Positions 1 through 4,221 of a DNA stretch of 5,050 nt are shown in pieces. The notes under the pieces are model-generated. The model was not told where the DNA came from and did no database searches. It worked only from the letters and a program-made list of their open reading frames with translations. The translations under genes were made by a program, and so were the position numbers. Source of the DNA: an uncultured Oscillospiraceae bacterium (GTDB lineage: Bacteria > Bacillota > Clostridia > Oscillospirales > Acutalibacteraceae); NCBI GenBank assembly GCA_900555545.1, contig USLQ01000107.1, positions 1 to 5,050 on the forward strand. Reading direction: 5' to 3'. Numbering within the stretch: position 1 is the stretch's first letter; the number at the start of each line of letters is the position of its first letter.

Positions 1-223
1 CGCCAAAAAGTTTGGCCCCCATATATCCGTTGCCAATGGGCAACGCCTCCTGCTCCCACCCGTCATAATCGTTGGCTGCAGGTTTCTGATACCACAGCGT
101 ATTTGCATCCCGCGGAGCGCTGGTAAACTTTTGCCGGGGAACAATAAACCAAGCGGCCAATCCTCCAGCAGCAACTGCCGCTGCACTCAGGCAGGATATA
201 ACAGTTATCCATACTTTTTTCAT
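1..223 (-). CDS. N-terminal fragment of a GH95-like glycoside hydrolase (putative alpha-L-fucosidase family), secreted or membrane-anchored; truncated by the window edge
   Basis: Reading the minus strand from the ATG at 223 gives 74 residues that stay open to position 1. Residues 1-4 (MKKV) are basic and are followed by a hydrophobic stretch at about 5-29 (WITVISCLSAAAVAAGGLAA...), so the protein is exported, either with a signal peptide or an N-terminal anchor. The mature part contains LWYQKPA at 43-49 and EALPIGNGYMGAKLFG at 59-74. This matches the start of the N-terminal domain of GH95 enzymes, where LWY.xPA and EALPxGNGxxGAxxFG are conserved. GH95 proteins are usually 750-800 residues or more and mostly cleave alpha-1,2-linked fucose (some act on L-galactose) from glycans. 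The catalytic domain lies outside the window, so activity cannot be judged. The start is supported by GAGGAGGG six bases upstream. The gene diverges from spoIIID and seems functionally unrelated to it. The family call rests on a short but characteristic motif. Confidence 0.75.
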   Translation of the reverse strand, partial: MKKVWITVISCLSAAAVAAGGLAAWFIVPRQKFTSAPRDANTLWYQKPAANDYDGWEQEALPIGNGYMGAKLFG

Positions 224-229
224 GAGATA

Positions 230-237
230 CCCTCCTC
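230..237 (-). promoter_or_regulatory. Ribosome binding site of the GH95-like gene
   Basis: The minus strand reads GAGGAGGG, a near-perfect Shine-Dalgarno sequence, six bases before the ATG at 223. It fixes the start of the partial glycoside hydrolase gene. Confidence 0.8.
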
Positions 238-433
238 TATTTATACATACTAACTATAATATACCCCATCAAAAAAAGCAAGAGTTTGCACAAAAAAATC
301 CTTCTATTACCTGCTTTTCACGTACAAAACAGACGCCCCCTGGTCTCTTACAAATCCGCCGCGGAAAGGCAGCTAAACAGCAGGAAACATCGGCACGGCC
401 AATCACGATCTCCATCCACCAGCTCACCTTGAC
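238..433. other. Divergent intergenic region between the GH95-like gene and spoIIID
   Basis: I see no credible gene here. Short open frames exist on both strands but have proline-, lysine- or cysteine-rich, low-complexity translations, no good ribosome binding site and no recognisable domain. Bases 240-276 are AT-rich; on the minus strand this block contains TATTAT- and TATAAA-like hexamers and TTGATG/TTGCTT hexamers that could serve a promoter for the GH95-like gene, but no pair has both good match and good spacing. The rest (about 310-430) is more GC-balanced and shows no clear hairpin or repeat. Confidence 0.5.
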
Positions 434-462
434 GCATATTGCGGAACAAGCCCGCATATGAA
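434..462 (+). promoter_or_regulatory. Candidate sigma-E promoter of spoIIID
   Basis: GCATATT at 434-440 resembles the -35 element of mother-cell sigma-E promoters (TCATATT type). After a 14-base spacer, CATATGAA at 455-462 resembles the -10 element (CATACAAT type), matching its CATA core but not its 3' half. Transcription would start near 469, leaving a short leader before the ribosome binding site at 482. In Bacillus subtilis and clostridia spoIIID is known to be transcribed by sigma-E, which fits. The spacer contains GAACAAG (444-450), one mismatch from the SpoIIID recognition core GGACAAG, so autoregulation is possible. The promoter is read by eye only. Confidence 0.35.
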
Positions 463-481
463 TTACGGATTGAAGCAATCG

Positions 482-489
482 GGAGGGAT
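482..489 (+). promoter_or_regulatory. Ribosome binding site that selects the TTG start of spoIIID
   Basis: GGAGGGAT lies seven bases (counted from GGAGG) before the TTG at 494. The in-frame ATG at 503 would be 16 bases away and the ATG at 458 lies upstream of the site, so the TTG is the best-supported start. Confidence 0.7.
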
Positions 490-493
490 CATT

Positions 494-751
494 TTGAAAG
501 GCATGGTAGAAGAGAGAGCTGTCGAACTGGCCAATTACATCATCCGGCGTCAGACCACCGTACGCGCTGCGGCAAAAGAGTTTGGGATCAGTAAGTCAAC
601 TGTTCATATGGATGTGGCCAAGCGCCTGCAAAAAATCAACCCGCAGCTGTACAAGGAGGTAAAGGCCATTCTGGATATCAACAAGGCACAGCGCCATATC
701 CGCGGCGGTCTGGCAACGCAAAAAAAGTACGCGCAGCTACACGAAAAATAG
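494..751 (+). CDS. spoIIID: Sporulation transcriptional regulator SpoIIID
   Basis: SpoIIID is a small DNA-binding protein of the mother cell. It acts after sigma-E, activating and repressing many sigma-E genes and, in Bacillus, promoting the switch to sigma-K. The 85-residue product matches the family over its whole length. It has the N-terminal MKGMVEERAVELANYII, a helix-turn-helix at about 22-42 (TVRAAAKEFGISKSTVHMD), the INPQL...EVKAIL segment at 48-60 and the basic RHIRGG.ATxxKY tail at 67-79, which in B. subtilis makes additional DNA contacts. Usual family length is 80-93 residues. The TTG start is chosen because of the Shine-Dalgarno site and because MKG-type starts are typical of clostridial homologues; an upstream ATG at 458 would add 12 unrelated residues. 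Two deviations stand out: Met39 where most homologues have Lys (VHKD), and Leu73 where Glu is usual (RGGEAT). No clear terminator follows, so transcription may continue into proC. Confidence 0.95.
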   Translation: MKGMVEERAVELANYIIRRQTTVRAAAKEFGISKSTVHMDVAKRLQKINPQLYKEVKAILDINKAQRHIRGGLATQKKYAQLHEK

Positions 752-768
752 CGAAAAGCTCTCACTCC

Positions 769-797
769 TTTTCATTTGAAGCGCTTTGTGTTAAAAT
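769..797 (+). promoter_or_regulatory. Candidate sigma-A-type promoter of proC
   Basis: TTTTCA (769-774) and TAAAAT (792-797) are separated by 17 bases, matching the vegetative consensus in 4 of 6 and 5 of 6 positions. Transcription would begin near 804, giving a leader of about 60 bases. This would let proC be expressed during growth independently of the sporulation gene upstream. It is a visual match only. Confidence 0.35.
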
Positions 798-864
798 AAA
801 TCTATCTTTTCGGCAGCGGGTGCTGCTCAAAAGTACAATTTGACAGAAAGCCGGTGCTAATAGA

Positions 865-1662
865 ATGAAAACAGGATTTATCGGCGCAGGAAATATGGCC
901 GGGGCCATCCTGCGCGGTGCAGTTGCATCTGGGAATTTTAAGCCCGAGGAACTCGGTGCCTTTGATGTGGATGCCGCTAAAACAGCCCAGCTGCAAAGTG
1001 AAATCGGAATCCAGCCGTTTGCCTCCGCTGAGGAACTGATACGTACTTGCGACGCGGTCGTACTGGCCGTCAAGCCCAAAATGTTCCCAGCGGTCATCGC
1101 GCAGATTCGGGAACTTGTTGCAGAAAAACGGCCGCTGATCCTCTCCATCGCTGCAGGAAAAACAATTGCGGCTATCACAGAGTTTTTTGGATTTGAGCCG
1201 GCGCTGGTGCGGGTGATGCCAAATATCAATGCAAAGGCCGGCGCATCCATGAGCGCCTACTGCCCCAATCATCTGGTCAGCACCGGGCAGAAAGCATACG
1301 TTGCCCGTCTGCTCGCCTCCTTCGGACGCTGCATGAAACTGGATGAGGAATACTTTCCACTCTTTGGAGTGATTGCAGGCAGCGCACCCGCCTTTGCCTA
1401 CATGTTCATTGACGCGCTGGCACGGGCCGGCGTCAAGCACGGCATGGCCAAACCGCAGGCGCTTGAAATCGCCGCACAGACGGTGCTCGGGAGTGCCGAG
1501 CTAATACTGCGCGGGCAGGAGCACCCTTGGGCGCTGATTGACGCCGTCTGCTCCCCCGGTGGAACTACGATCGAAGGGATCGCCGCCCTGGAAGCGCATG
1601 GACTGGACACAGCTGTGATGCGTGCAGTCGATGCTGCGATCGAAAAAGACGCTAAAATTTAA
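865..1662 (+). CDS. proC: Pyrroline-5-carboxylate reductase (proline biosynthesis)
   Basis: This cytoplasmic enzyme performs the last step of proline synthesis, reducing 1-pyrroline-5-carboxylate to L-proline with NAD(P)H. The 265-residue product has the normal family length and all main motifs: the Rossmann nucleotide-binding GFIGAGNMAGAI at 4-15, AVKPKMF at 68-74, SIAAGKTI at 94-101, RVMPNINA at 116-123, AGSAPAF at 171-177 followed by the dimerisation helices, and the C-terminal signature IDAVCSPGGTTIEG at 225-238. The ATG at 865 begins exactly at the conserved N-terminus (MKTGFIGAGNM). Its ribosome binding site is weak (GGTG at 853-856), the poorest in the window, suggesting modest translation. 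It follows spoIIID by 113 bases on the same strand; no functional link is evident. An intrinsic terminator ends the unit just downstream. No other proline gene (proA, proB) is in view, so glutamate-derived P5C must be made elsewhere, or P5C may come from ornithine. Confidence 0.97.
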   Translation: MKTGFIGAGNMAGAILRGAVASGNFKPEELGAFDVDAAKTAQLQSEIGIQPFASAEELIRTCDAVVLAVKPKMFPAVIAQIRELVAEKRPLILSIAAGKTIAAITEFFGFEPALVRVMPNINAKAGASMSAYCPNHLVSTGQKAYVARLLASFGRCMKLDEEYFPLFGVIAGSAPAFAYMFIDALARAGVKHGMAKPQALEIAAQTVLGSAELILRGQEHPWALIDAVCSPGGTTIEGIAALEAHGLDTAVMRAVDAAIEKDAKI

Positions 1663-1685
1663 ACGATATTGCTTTGTGTAATGCC

Positions 1686-1715
1686 AGTAACGCCACCGGA
1701 TGGCGTTACTTTTTT
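1686..1715 (+). terminator. Intrinsic terminator of proC
   Basis: A perfect 10-bp stem (AGTAACGCCA at 1686-1695 with TGGCGTTACT at 1701-1710) encloses a five-base loop and runs into a T tract (1710-1715). It lies 23 bases after the proC stop. On the opposite strand no T run follows the hairpin, so it acts mainly for the plus strand, although it sits directly beyond the stop codon of the convergent GNAT gene. Confidence 0.9.
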
Positions 1716-2160
1716 ATCGGTCTATCCGCCGCATATACAGCAGTGGATAGGGGGTCCCCTGCCCGTCAAGCGCTGTCCGCCGATAGACACGGAATCCCAT
1801 GTGCTCATAAAATCCGCGGGCGTCCGGGTTCTGTTCATTGACTGTCAAATGATCGACGGAATAGACATCTATCCCGTGTTGAAGCAGCTCACGGCCCAGC
1901 CCCTTCCCCCGTTCCTCCGGGGCGAGAAAAAGCATCTCAAGTGTCTTTCCCTCTACCCCCATGAAGCCGGCGGGAATGCTCCCATTCGCTGCGACAACCA
2001 GATGCTGCACCGAGCACAGCGCCTGTGGGACGTATTGCCGGATCTGGCACACCTCCTGATCTGACAAAAACAAATGGGTAGCTCTTACGGAGCGTTCCCA
2101 TACATCCAACAGGTATTTTAGGAGCATGGGTGAACGCTCCTGTGGCTCAAAAATTTTCAA
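1714..2160 (-). CDS. GNAT family N-acetyltransferase, YjaB-like
   Basis: The product is predicted to transfer an acetyl group from acetyl-CoA to an amine. The 148 residues form a single GNAT domain. They resemble Escherichia coli YjaB along most of their length: WERSVRATHLFLSDQE at 21-36, VAANGSIPAGFMGVEG at 56-71, the acetyl-CoA loop motif A LFLAPEERGKGLGREL at 77-92 (R84-G-K-G-L-G), LTVNEQNPDARGFYEHMGF at 105-123, and the C-terminal TPYPLLYM at 136-143. The natural substrate of YjaB-type enzymes is not firmly known. The start codon is TTG, selected by GGAGGGA six bases upstream; the next Met is residue 12 and would remove part of the first strand. The gene is monocistronic, convergent with proC, and downstream of the SLOG-like gene, from which a terminator separates it. 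The last codon lies in the T tract of the proC terminator, so the two convergent units are tightly packed. Confidence 0.9.
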   Translation of the reverse strand: MKIFEPQERSPMLLKYLLDVWERSVRATHLFLSDQEVCQIRQYVPQALCSVQHLVVAANGSIPAGFMGVEGKTLEMLFLAPEERGKGLGRELLQHGIDVYSVDHLTVNEQNPDARGFYEHMGFRVYRRTALDGQGTPYPLLYMRRIDR

Positions 2161-2166
2161 GTTTTG

Positions 2167-2173
2167 TCCCTCC
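2167..2173 (-). promoter_or_regulatory. Ribosome binding site that selects the TTG start of the YjaB-like gene
   Basis: The minus strand reads GGAGGGA six bases before TTG at 2160. No comparable site precedes the next in-frame ATG. Confidence 0.75.
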
Positions 2174-2217
2174 GATGATTTTCAAAAATTTATCCCCCCC
2201 CACAATCAGAATAGCGG

Positions 2218-2252
2218 GAATAAAACAAGGGCGATAGAATTCCTATCGCCCT
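2218..2252 (-). terminator. Intrinsic terminator of the SLOG-like gene
   Basis: A perfect 10-bp stem (AGGGCGATAG at 2228-2237 with CTATCGCCCT at 2243-2252) has a five-base loop. On the minus strand it is followed by TTGTTTTATT (2227-2218). It lies 15 bases past the stop of the SLOG-like gene and insulates the YjaB-like gene from it. Confidence 0.85.
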
Positions 2253-2267
2253 GAAATACGTACCTAA

Positions 2268-2768
2268 TTACTCGCCCGACGGCGACTTTGCCAGATACGC
2301 CACATAGATATTCCTGCGCTGTGCATACTGAATAATATCCGAGCTACAGTCACGTGTGTGCGAAAAATAAGTCACGCAGGCAACACTGCGATCTGCCATC
2401 CAATGTTTCCGTGAGGTCGCGTTTTGTATCCCCGGATAGATAACAGGATCCAGCACCTGATCCGCCGTCCAACGGATGGCGTCCAGCTTTTGCTTATCTC
2501 GAATAGATCTTGGCGCATACTCTTCTGCTGTAGGCTGAATGTAGATCAACTGCACCTTCAGCTCTGGAGCGCGCATCCGAAAACGGATCACCTCTTCCGC
2601 CGCAAGCATCTCAAAGCCAGACTCTCCACTGATGAGAAAATCCAAAATGCCCCGGCTTGCAAATTGTTCGAGTACCTCACGCATCTGCTGACGGATCGTG
2701 TTGATCCTGTATGCGGGCAATTCCAAATCCCCCACAAAAAAGCAGCCGTGTCGTTCCAACTTTTCCAT
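2268..2768 (-). CDS. Divergent SLOG superfamily / DUF1273 (YpsA-like) protein of unknown function
   Basis: With the ATG at 2768 the product has 166 residues. It shows the layout of DUF1273 proteins, a branch of the SLOG Rossmann-like fold thought to bind nucleotides or nucleotide-derived ligands. There is an N-terminal strand CFFVGDLEL (9-17) where the family usually has a TGHR/TGYK-type motif, then DFLISGESGFEMLAAEEVI (43-61) matching the SG..GxE.xAAE core, VQLIYIQP (72-79) for the next strand, ADQVL (102-106), RKHWMADRS (120-128) in place of the RNxxMVDxS helix, and a last strand VTYF with RDCSSDI (139-145) where GGT-type ligand residues are normal. The fold is therefore recognisable but first and last ligand motifs are changed. 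Start choice: AGGTGG eight bases upstream supports ATG 2768; ATG 2774 and TTG 2798 are alternatives. The gene diverges from an XRE regulator with 55 bases between them, suggesting joint control. The true function is unknown. Confidence 0.72.
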   Translation of the reverse strand: MEKLERHGCFFVGDLELPAYRINTIRQQMREVLEQFASRGILDFLISGESGFEMLAAEEVIRFRMRAPELKVQLIYIQPTAEEYAPRSIRDKQKLDAIRWTADQVLDPVIYPGIQNATSRKHWMADRSVACVTYFSHTRDCSSDIIQYAQRRNIYVAYLAKSPSGE

Positions 2769-2810
2769 AAACATCCCCACCTGTACCTCAACTCCCAAAT
2801 CCGTACATTC

Positions 2811-2815
2811 AGGAG
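2811..2815 (+). promoter_or_regulatory. Ribosome binding site of the first XRE gene, flanked by a short inverted repeat
   Basis: AGGAG lies eight bases before the ATG at 2824 and fixes that start over the long upstream open frame. The site is bracketed by ATTC (2807-2810) and GAAT (2817-2820), a small dyad that could be part of an operator but is too short to trust. Confidence 0.6.
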
Positions 2816-2823
2816 TGAATAAA

Positions 2824-3039
2824 ATGAATACATGGAAATTTATCAGTAGAAAAATCAGCCTGCTTTGCGCACAACATCAACTCACACTGCGTGATTTGGC
2901 GGCGCAGAGCAATCTCTCTGTTTCAACACTGCATAAAATTATCCACGACGAACAAATTCCCAAATTGACCACTATCAAAAAAATCTGTGATGGATTCGGA
3001 ATCACTCTGAGTGAATTTTTTCAATCAGATGCAAACTGA
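2824..3039 (+). CDS. Small XRE-family (Cro/C1-type) helix-turn-helix regulator 1
   Basis: The 71-residue product is essentially one HTH domain, with no ligand-binding or enzymatic part. Helices 2 and 3 are LTLRDLAAQSN (20-30) and SVSTLHKIIH (32-41); the domain ends with TIKKICDGFGITLSEFF (50-66), typical of HTH_3/Cro-C1 proteins in Firmicutes. Such solo HTH proteins usually bind DNA as dimers and often repress their own promoter. The frame stays open upstream to 2698, but that part lies inside the divergent SLOG-like gene; the AGGAG at 2811 supports the ATG at 2824. It is 129 bases upstream of a second, related HTH gene on the same strand, and no strong terminator separates them. Its promoter must lie in the short divergent gap or inside the start of the SLOG-like gene; I could not identify it. 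The regulated targets are unknown. Confidence 0.88.
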   Translation: MNTWKFISRKISLLCAQHQLTLRDLAAQSNLSVSTLHKIIHDEQIPKLTTIKKICDGFGITLSEFFQSDAN

Positions 3040-3081
3040 TCCCATCAGATTTGAATGATTCGGTCAAAAAAATAACTTCGC

Positions 3082-3090
3082 TGCTATATT
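3082..3090 (+). promoter_or_regulatory. Candidate extended -10 promoter of the second XRE gene
   Basis: TGCTATATT fits the extended -10 pattern TGnTATAAT (5 of 6 in the hexamer), which tolerates a poor -35. No good TTGACA lies 17 bases upstream (GGTCAA at 3062-3067 is the nearest). Transcription would start near 3097, leaving about 70 bases of leader that include the palindrome at 3110-3123. Confidence 0.45.
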
Positions 3091-3109
3091 ATACACTTTT
3101 TTGCAAAAT

Positions 3110-3123
3110 TACGCAAGTGCGTA
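3110..3123. promoter_or_regulatory. Candidate operator: 14-bp palindrome in the leader of the second XRE gene
   Basis: TACGCA and TGCGTA form a perfect 6-bp inverted repeat with a 2-base centre, located about 13 bases after the predicted transcription start and 45 bases before the ATG. Size and position suit an operator bound by a small HTH dimer from one of the neighbouring genes. The assignment is inferred from symmetry and position only. Confidence 0.4.
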
Positions 3124-3159
3124 TACGAAATTGTGGGTAAAACGTTAAACTTTAATATG

Positions 3160-3166
3160 GGTGATC
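3160..3166 (+). promoter_or_regulatory. Ribosome binding site that selects the ATG at 3169
   Basis: GGTGATC matches the 3' part of the extended Shine-Dalgarno sequence (GGAGGTGATC). Aligned with the 16S tail, it gives a normal spacing for the ATG at 3169. The earlier in-frame GTG (3133) and ATG (3157) have no such site. Confidence 0.5.
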
Positions 3167-3168
3167 GT

Positions 3169-3411
3169 ATGGGAGTAAAAGAGGCTGTGGTCCTCAGATT
3201 TCAGGAGTTGTGCCGCCTGCGCGAGATCCGGCTGAATGAACTTGCCACCCGTTCCGGCGTCACACCCTCCACAGTATACAGCATGGTAAGCAACCGACGG
3301 CACGACATCACCATGGTGACAATTAAAAAATTGTGCGATGGTCTGGACATCTCACTGTCAGAATTTTTTGACAGTCCCCTGTTCAAAAATTTGGAGCAGG
3401 AAATTCAGTAG
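3169..3411 (+). CDS. Small XRE-family (Cro/C1-type) helix-turn-helix regulator 2
   Basis: The 80-residue product is again a solo HTH domain: LNELATRSGVTPSTVYSMVSN (22-42) forms the helix-turn-helix and TIKKLCDGLDISLSEFF (51-67) the closing helices. A short polar tail (68-80, DSPLFKNLEQEIQ) follows. It is a paralogue of the upstream HTH protein; both share LC at 14-15, ELA/DLA, ST, TIKKxCDG and ISLSEFF/ITLSEFF. Helix 3 differs (TPSTVYSMVSN against SVSTLHKIIHD), so the two probably read different operators. Starting at the GTG at 3133 would add 12 residues (GKTLNFNMGDR-type) not seen in such domains; the ATG at 3169 has the better ribosome binding site. It appears to have its own promoter and is closed by a very stable terminator. 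Target genes are unknown; autoregulation through the 3110-3123 palindrome is an inference. Confidence 0.88.
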   Translation: MGVKEAVVLRFQELCRLREIRLNELATRSGVTPSTVYSMVSNRRHDITMVTIKKLCDGLDISLSEFFDSPLFKNLEQEIQ

Positions 3412-3425
3412 CACGCGTTTGGAAT

Positions 3426-3465
3426 AGCCGCCGGGGTCGGGAAAAACCTGACCCGGCGGCTTTTT
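3426..3465 (+). terminator. Strong intrinsic terminator after the second XRE gene
   Basis: AGCCGCCGGG (3426-3435) pairs with CCCGGCGGCT (3452-3461), extended past one bulged G by TCGGG with CCTGA (one G-T pair) around an AAAAA loop. A T run (3461-3465) follows, with a second one at 3472-3477. It ends the plus-strand unit before the convergent methyltransferase gene. The minus side lacks a T tract but the hairpin could still stabilise the end of that transcript. Confidence 0.92.
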
Positions 3466-3466
3466 C

Positions 3467-3488
3467 GCTACTTTTTTGCTACTTTTTT
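3467..3488. repeat. Tandem 11-bp duplication (GCTACTTTTTT x2) at the methyltransferase stop
   Basis: Two perfect head-to-tail copies (3467-3477, 3478-3488) are seen. On the minus strand each reads AAAAAAGTAGC, so both the Lys-rich end and the TAG stop of the methyltransferase are duplicated; the second TAG lies just beyond the real stop. It is probably a replication-slippage event. Confidence 0.8.
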
Positions 3489-4207
3489 GCTTTTATCAGC
3501 AGCATCATCGGGCGTCGCAGTTCATCCTTCATTCCCGGTAGATCCATCATCTCCTCAGGTGGAAGCGGTTCTTCCACAGCTTCAAGGCAAAAACCTGCAT
3601 GCAACAATCCCATAAAAATCTGTGTCAGCGTGTGATGTTGTTTCACCACATTTTTGCCAACAAATACCGTTTCACGTGCGCCTGGTATCAAATAATCATC
3701 CACGGGCCAATATAACGCGCGCCCTTTATCATCCCGAATCCACTCCTGGCGGACACCGGCAGTAAAAATGGGATGCTCAATATTCAGGATAAAATGGCCT
3801 CCCGGTACGAGTGTTTGATACACCTTCCGATATATTCCCCCTAAATCCTCAATATAATGAAGCACCAAGTTGGAAATGACACAGTCATAGGTCTCCGGCG
3901 GATAATGGTAGCGATTCAAATCACAGACAGCATATGTAATTCCGGGGAGTGTGTTCCTTTTTATCGCCTCATCAATCATCCTACTACTGGAATCAATCCC
4001 CAAAACACTTGCCGCCCCCTGCTCTGCCGCATAGGCACAGTGCCAGCCATATCCACAACCCAAATCAAGAACTTTTTTGCCTTTTAGGTTTGGGAATAGT
4101 TTTTGAAACTGATGCCATTCTCCCGCCCCCGATAACCCCAACTGACTGCGCGTCATCTGCGCATATGCCTGAAAAAAATCCGGATTATCATATAAACTAT
4201 CGCTCAT
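3479..4207 (-). CDS. Class I SAM-dependent methyltransferase, substrate unknown
   Basis: The 242-residue product is a soluble Rossmann-fold methyltransferase of the Methyltransf_11/25 type. Visible motifs are: motif I KVLDLGCGYGWHCAYAAEQGA (45-65) for SAM binding; GIDSS (70-74), whose Asp72 should bind the ribose; AVCDLNRYHY (93-102) contacting adenine; motif IV YDCVISNLVLHYIED (107-121); and the post-motif LVPGGHFILNIEHPIF (133-148). The region 154-195 (QEWIRDDKGRALYWPVDDY...) and the PGMKDELRRPMMLLIKAKK end resemble a common group of uncharacterised methyltransferases in Bacillus and clostridia, probably acting on small molecules. The ATG at 4207 has GGAGGAG six bases upstream. It starts 14 bases after the stop of the double GNAT gene, and its ribosome binding site immediately follows that stop, so the pair is almost certainly one operon. 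No intrinsic terminator with a T tract follows on this strand within view. Confidence 0.92.
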   Translation of the reverse strand: MSDSLYDNPDFFQAYAQMTRSQLGLSGAGEWHQFQKLFPNLKGKKVLDLGCGYGWHCAYAAEQGAASVLGIDSSSRMIDEAIKRNTLPGITYAVCDLNRYHYPPETYDCVISNLVLHYIEDLGGIYRKVYQTLVPGGHFILNIEHPIFTAGVRQEWIRDDKGRALYWPVDDYLIPGARETVFVGKNVVKQHHTLTQIFMGLLHAGFCLEAVEEPLPPEEMMDLPGMKDELRRPMMLLIKAKK

Positions 4208-4210
4208 ATT

Positions 4211-4219
4211 TCTCCTCCC
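4211..4219 (-). promoter_or_regulatory. Ribosome binding site of the methyltransferase, in the 14-base intergenic gap
   Basis: The minus strand reads GGGAGGAGA right after the TAA of the upstream GNAT gene and six bases (from GGAGG) before the ATG. It supports translation of the methyltransferase from a shared mRNA. Confidence 0.8.
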
Positions 4220-4221
4220 AA

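Noticed and set aside
190..211. Possible lipoprotein box (VISC) in the GH95-like leader
   Set aside because: The Cys is residue 11, at the start of the hydrophobic stretch rather than at its end, so it is too early for a normal lipoprotein signal peptide.
222..478. Short open frames on both strands between the GH95-like gene and spoIIID
   Set aside because: They overlap each other, lack good ribosome binding sites and show no protein-like composition or domain.
753..773. Hairpin GAAAAG/CTTTTC after spoIIID as a terminator
   Set aside because: The stem is only six AT-rich pairs with a nine-base loop and no T tract, so it is unlikely to terminate transcription.
762..1250. Second minus-strand open frame opposite proC
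   Set aside because: Its Ser/Ala/Thr-rich low-complexity translation is the typical antisense image of a coding gene.
802..1440. Long minus-strand open frame (212 codons) opposite proC
   Set aside because: It lies wholly over proC and its upstream region, has a Cys/His-rich translation with no recognisable domain and no ribosome binding site. proC on the plus strand is unambiguous.
1669..2064. Plus-strand open frame of 131 codons opposite the YjaB-like gene
   Set aside because: It starts before and runs through the proC terminator hairpin, and its translation matches no family; the opposite strand encodes a clear GNAT domain.
3024..3050. ATCAGAT repeats and CTGAT/ATCAG dyad after the first XRE gene
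   Set aside because: The stems are only five pairs without a T run; not convincing as a terminator, and too short to call an operator.
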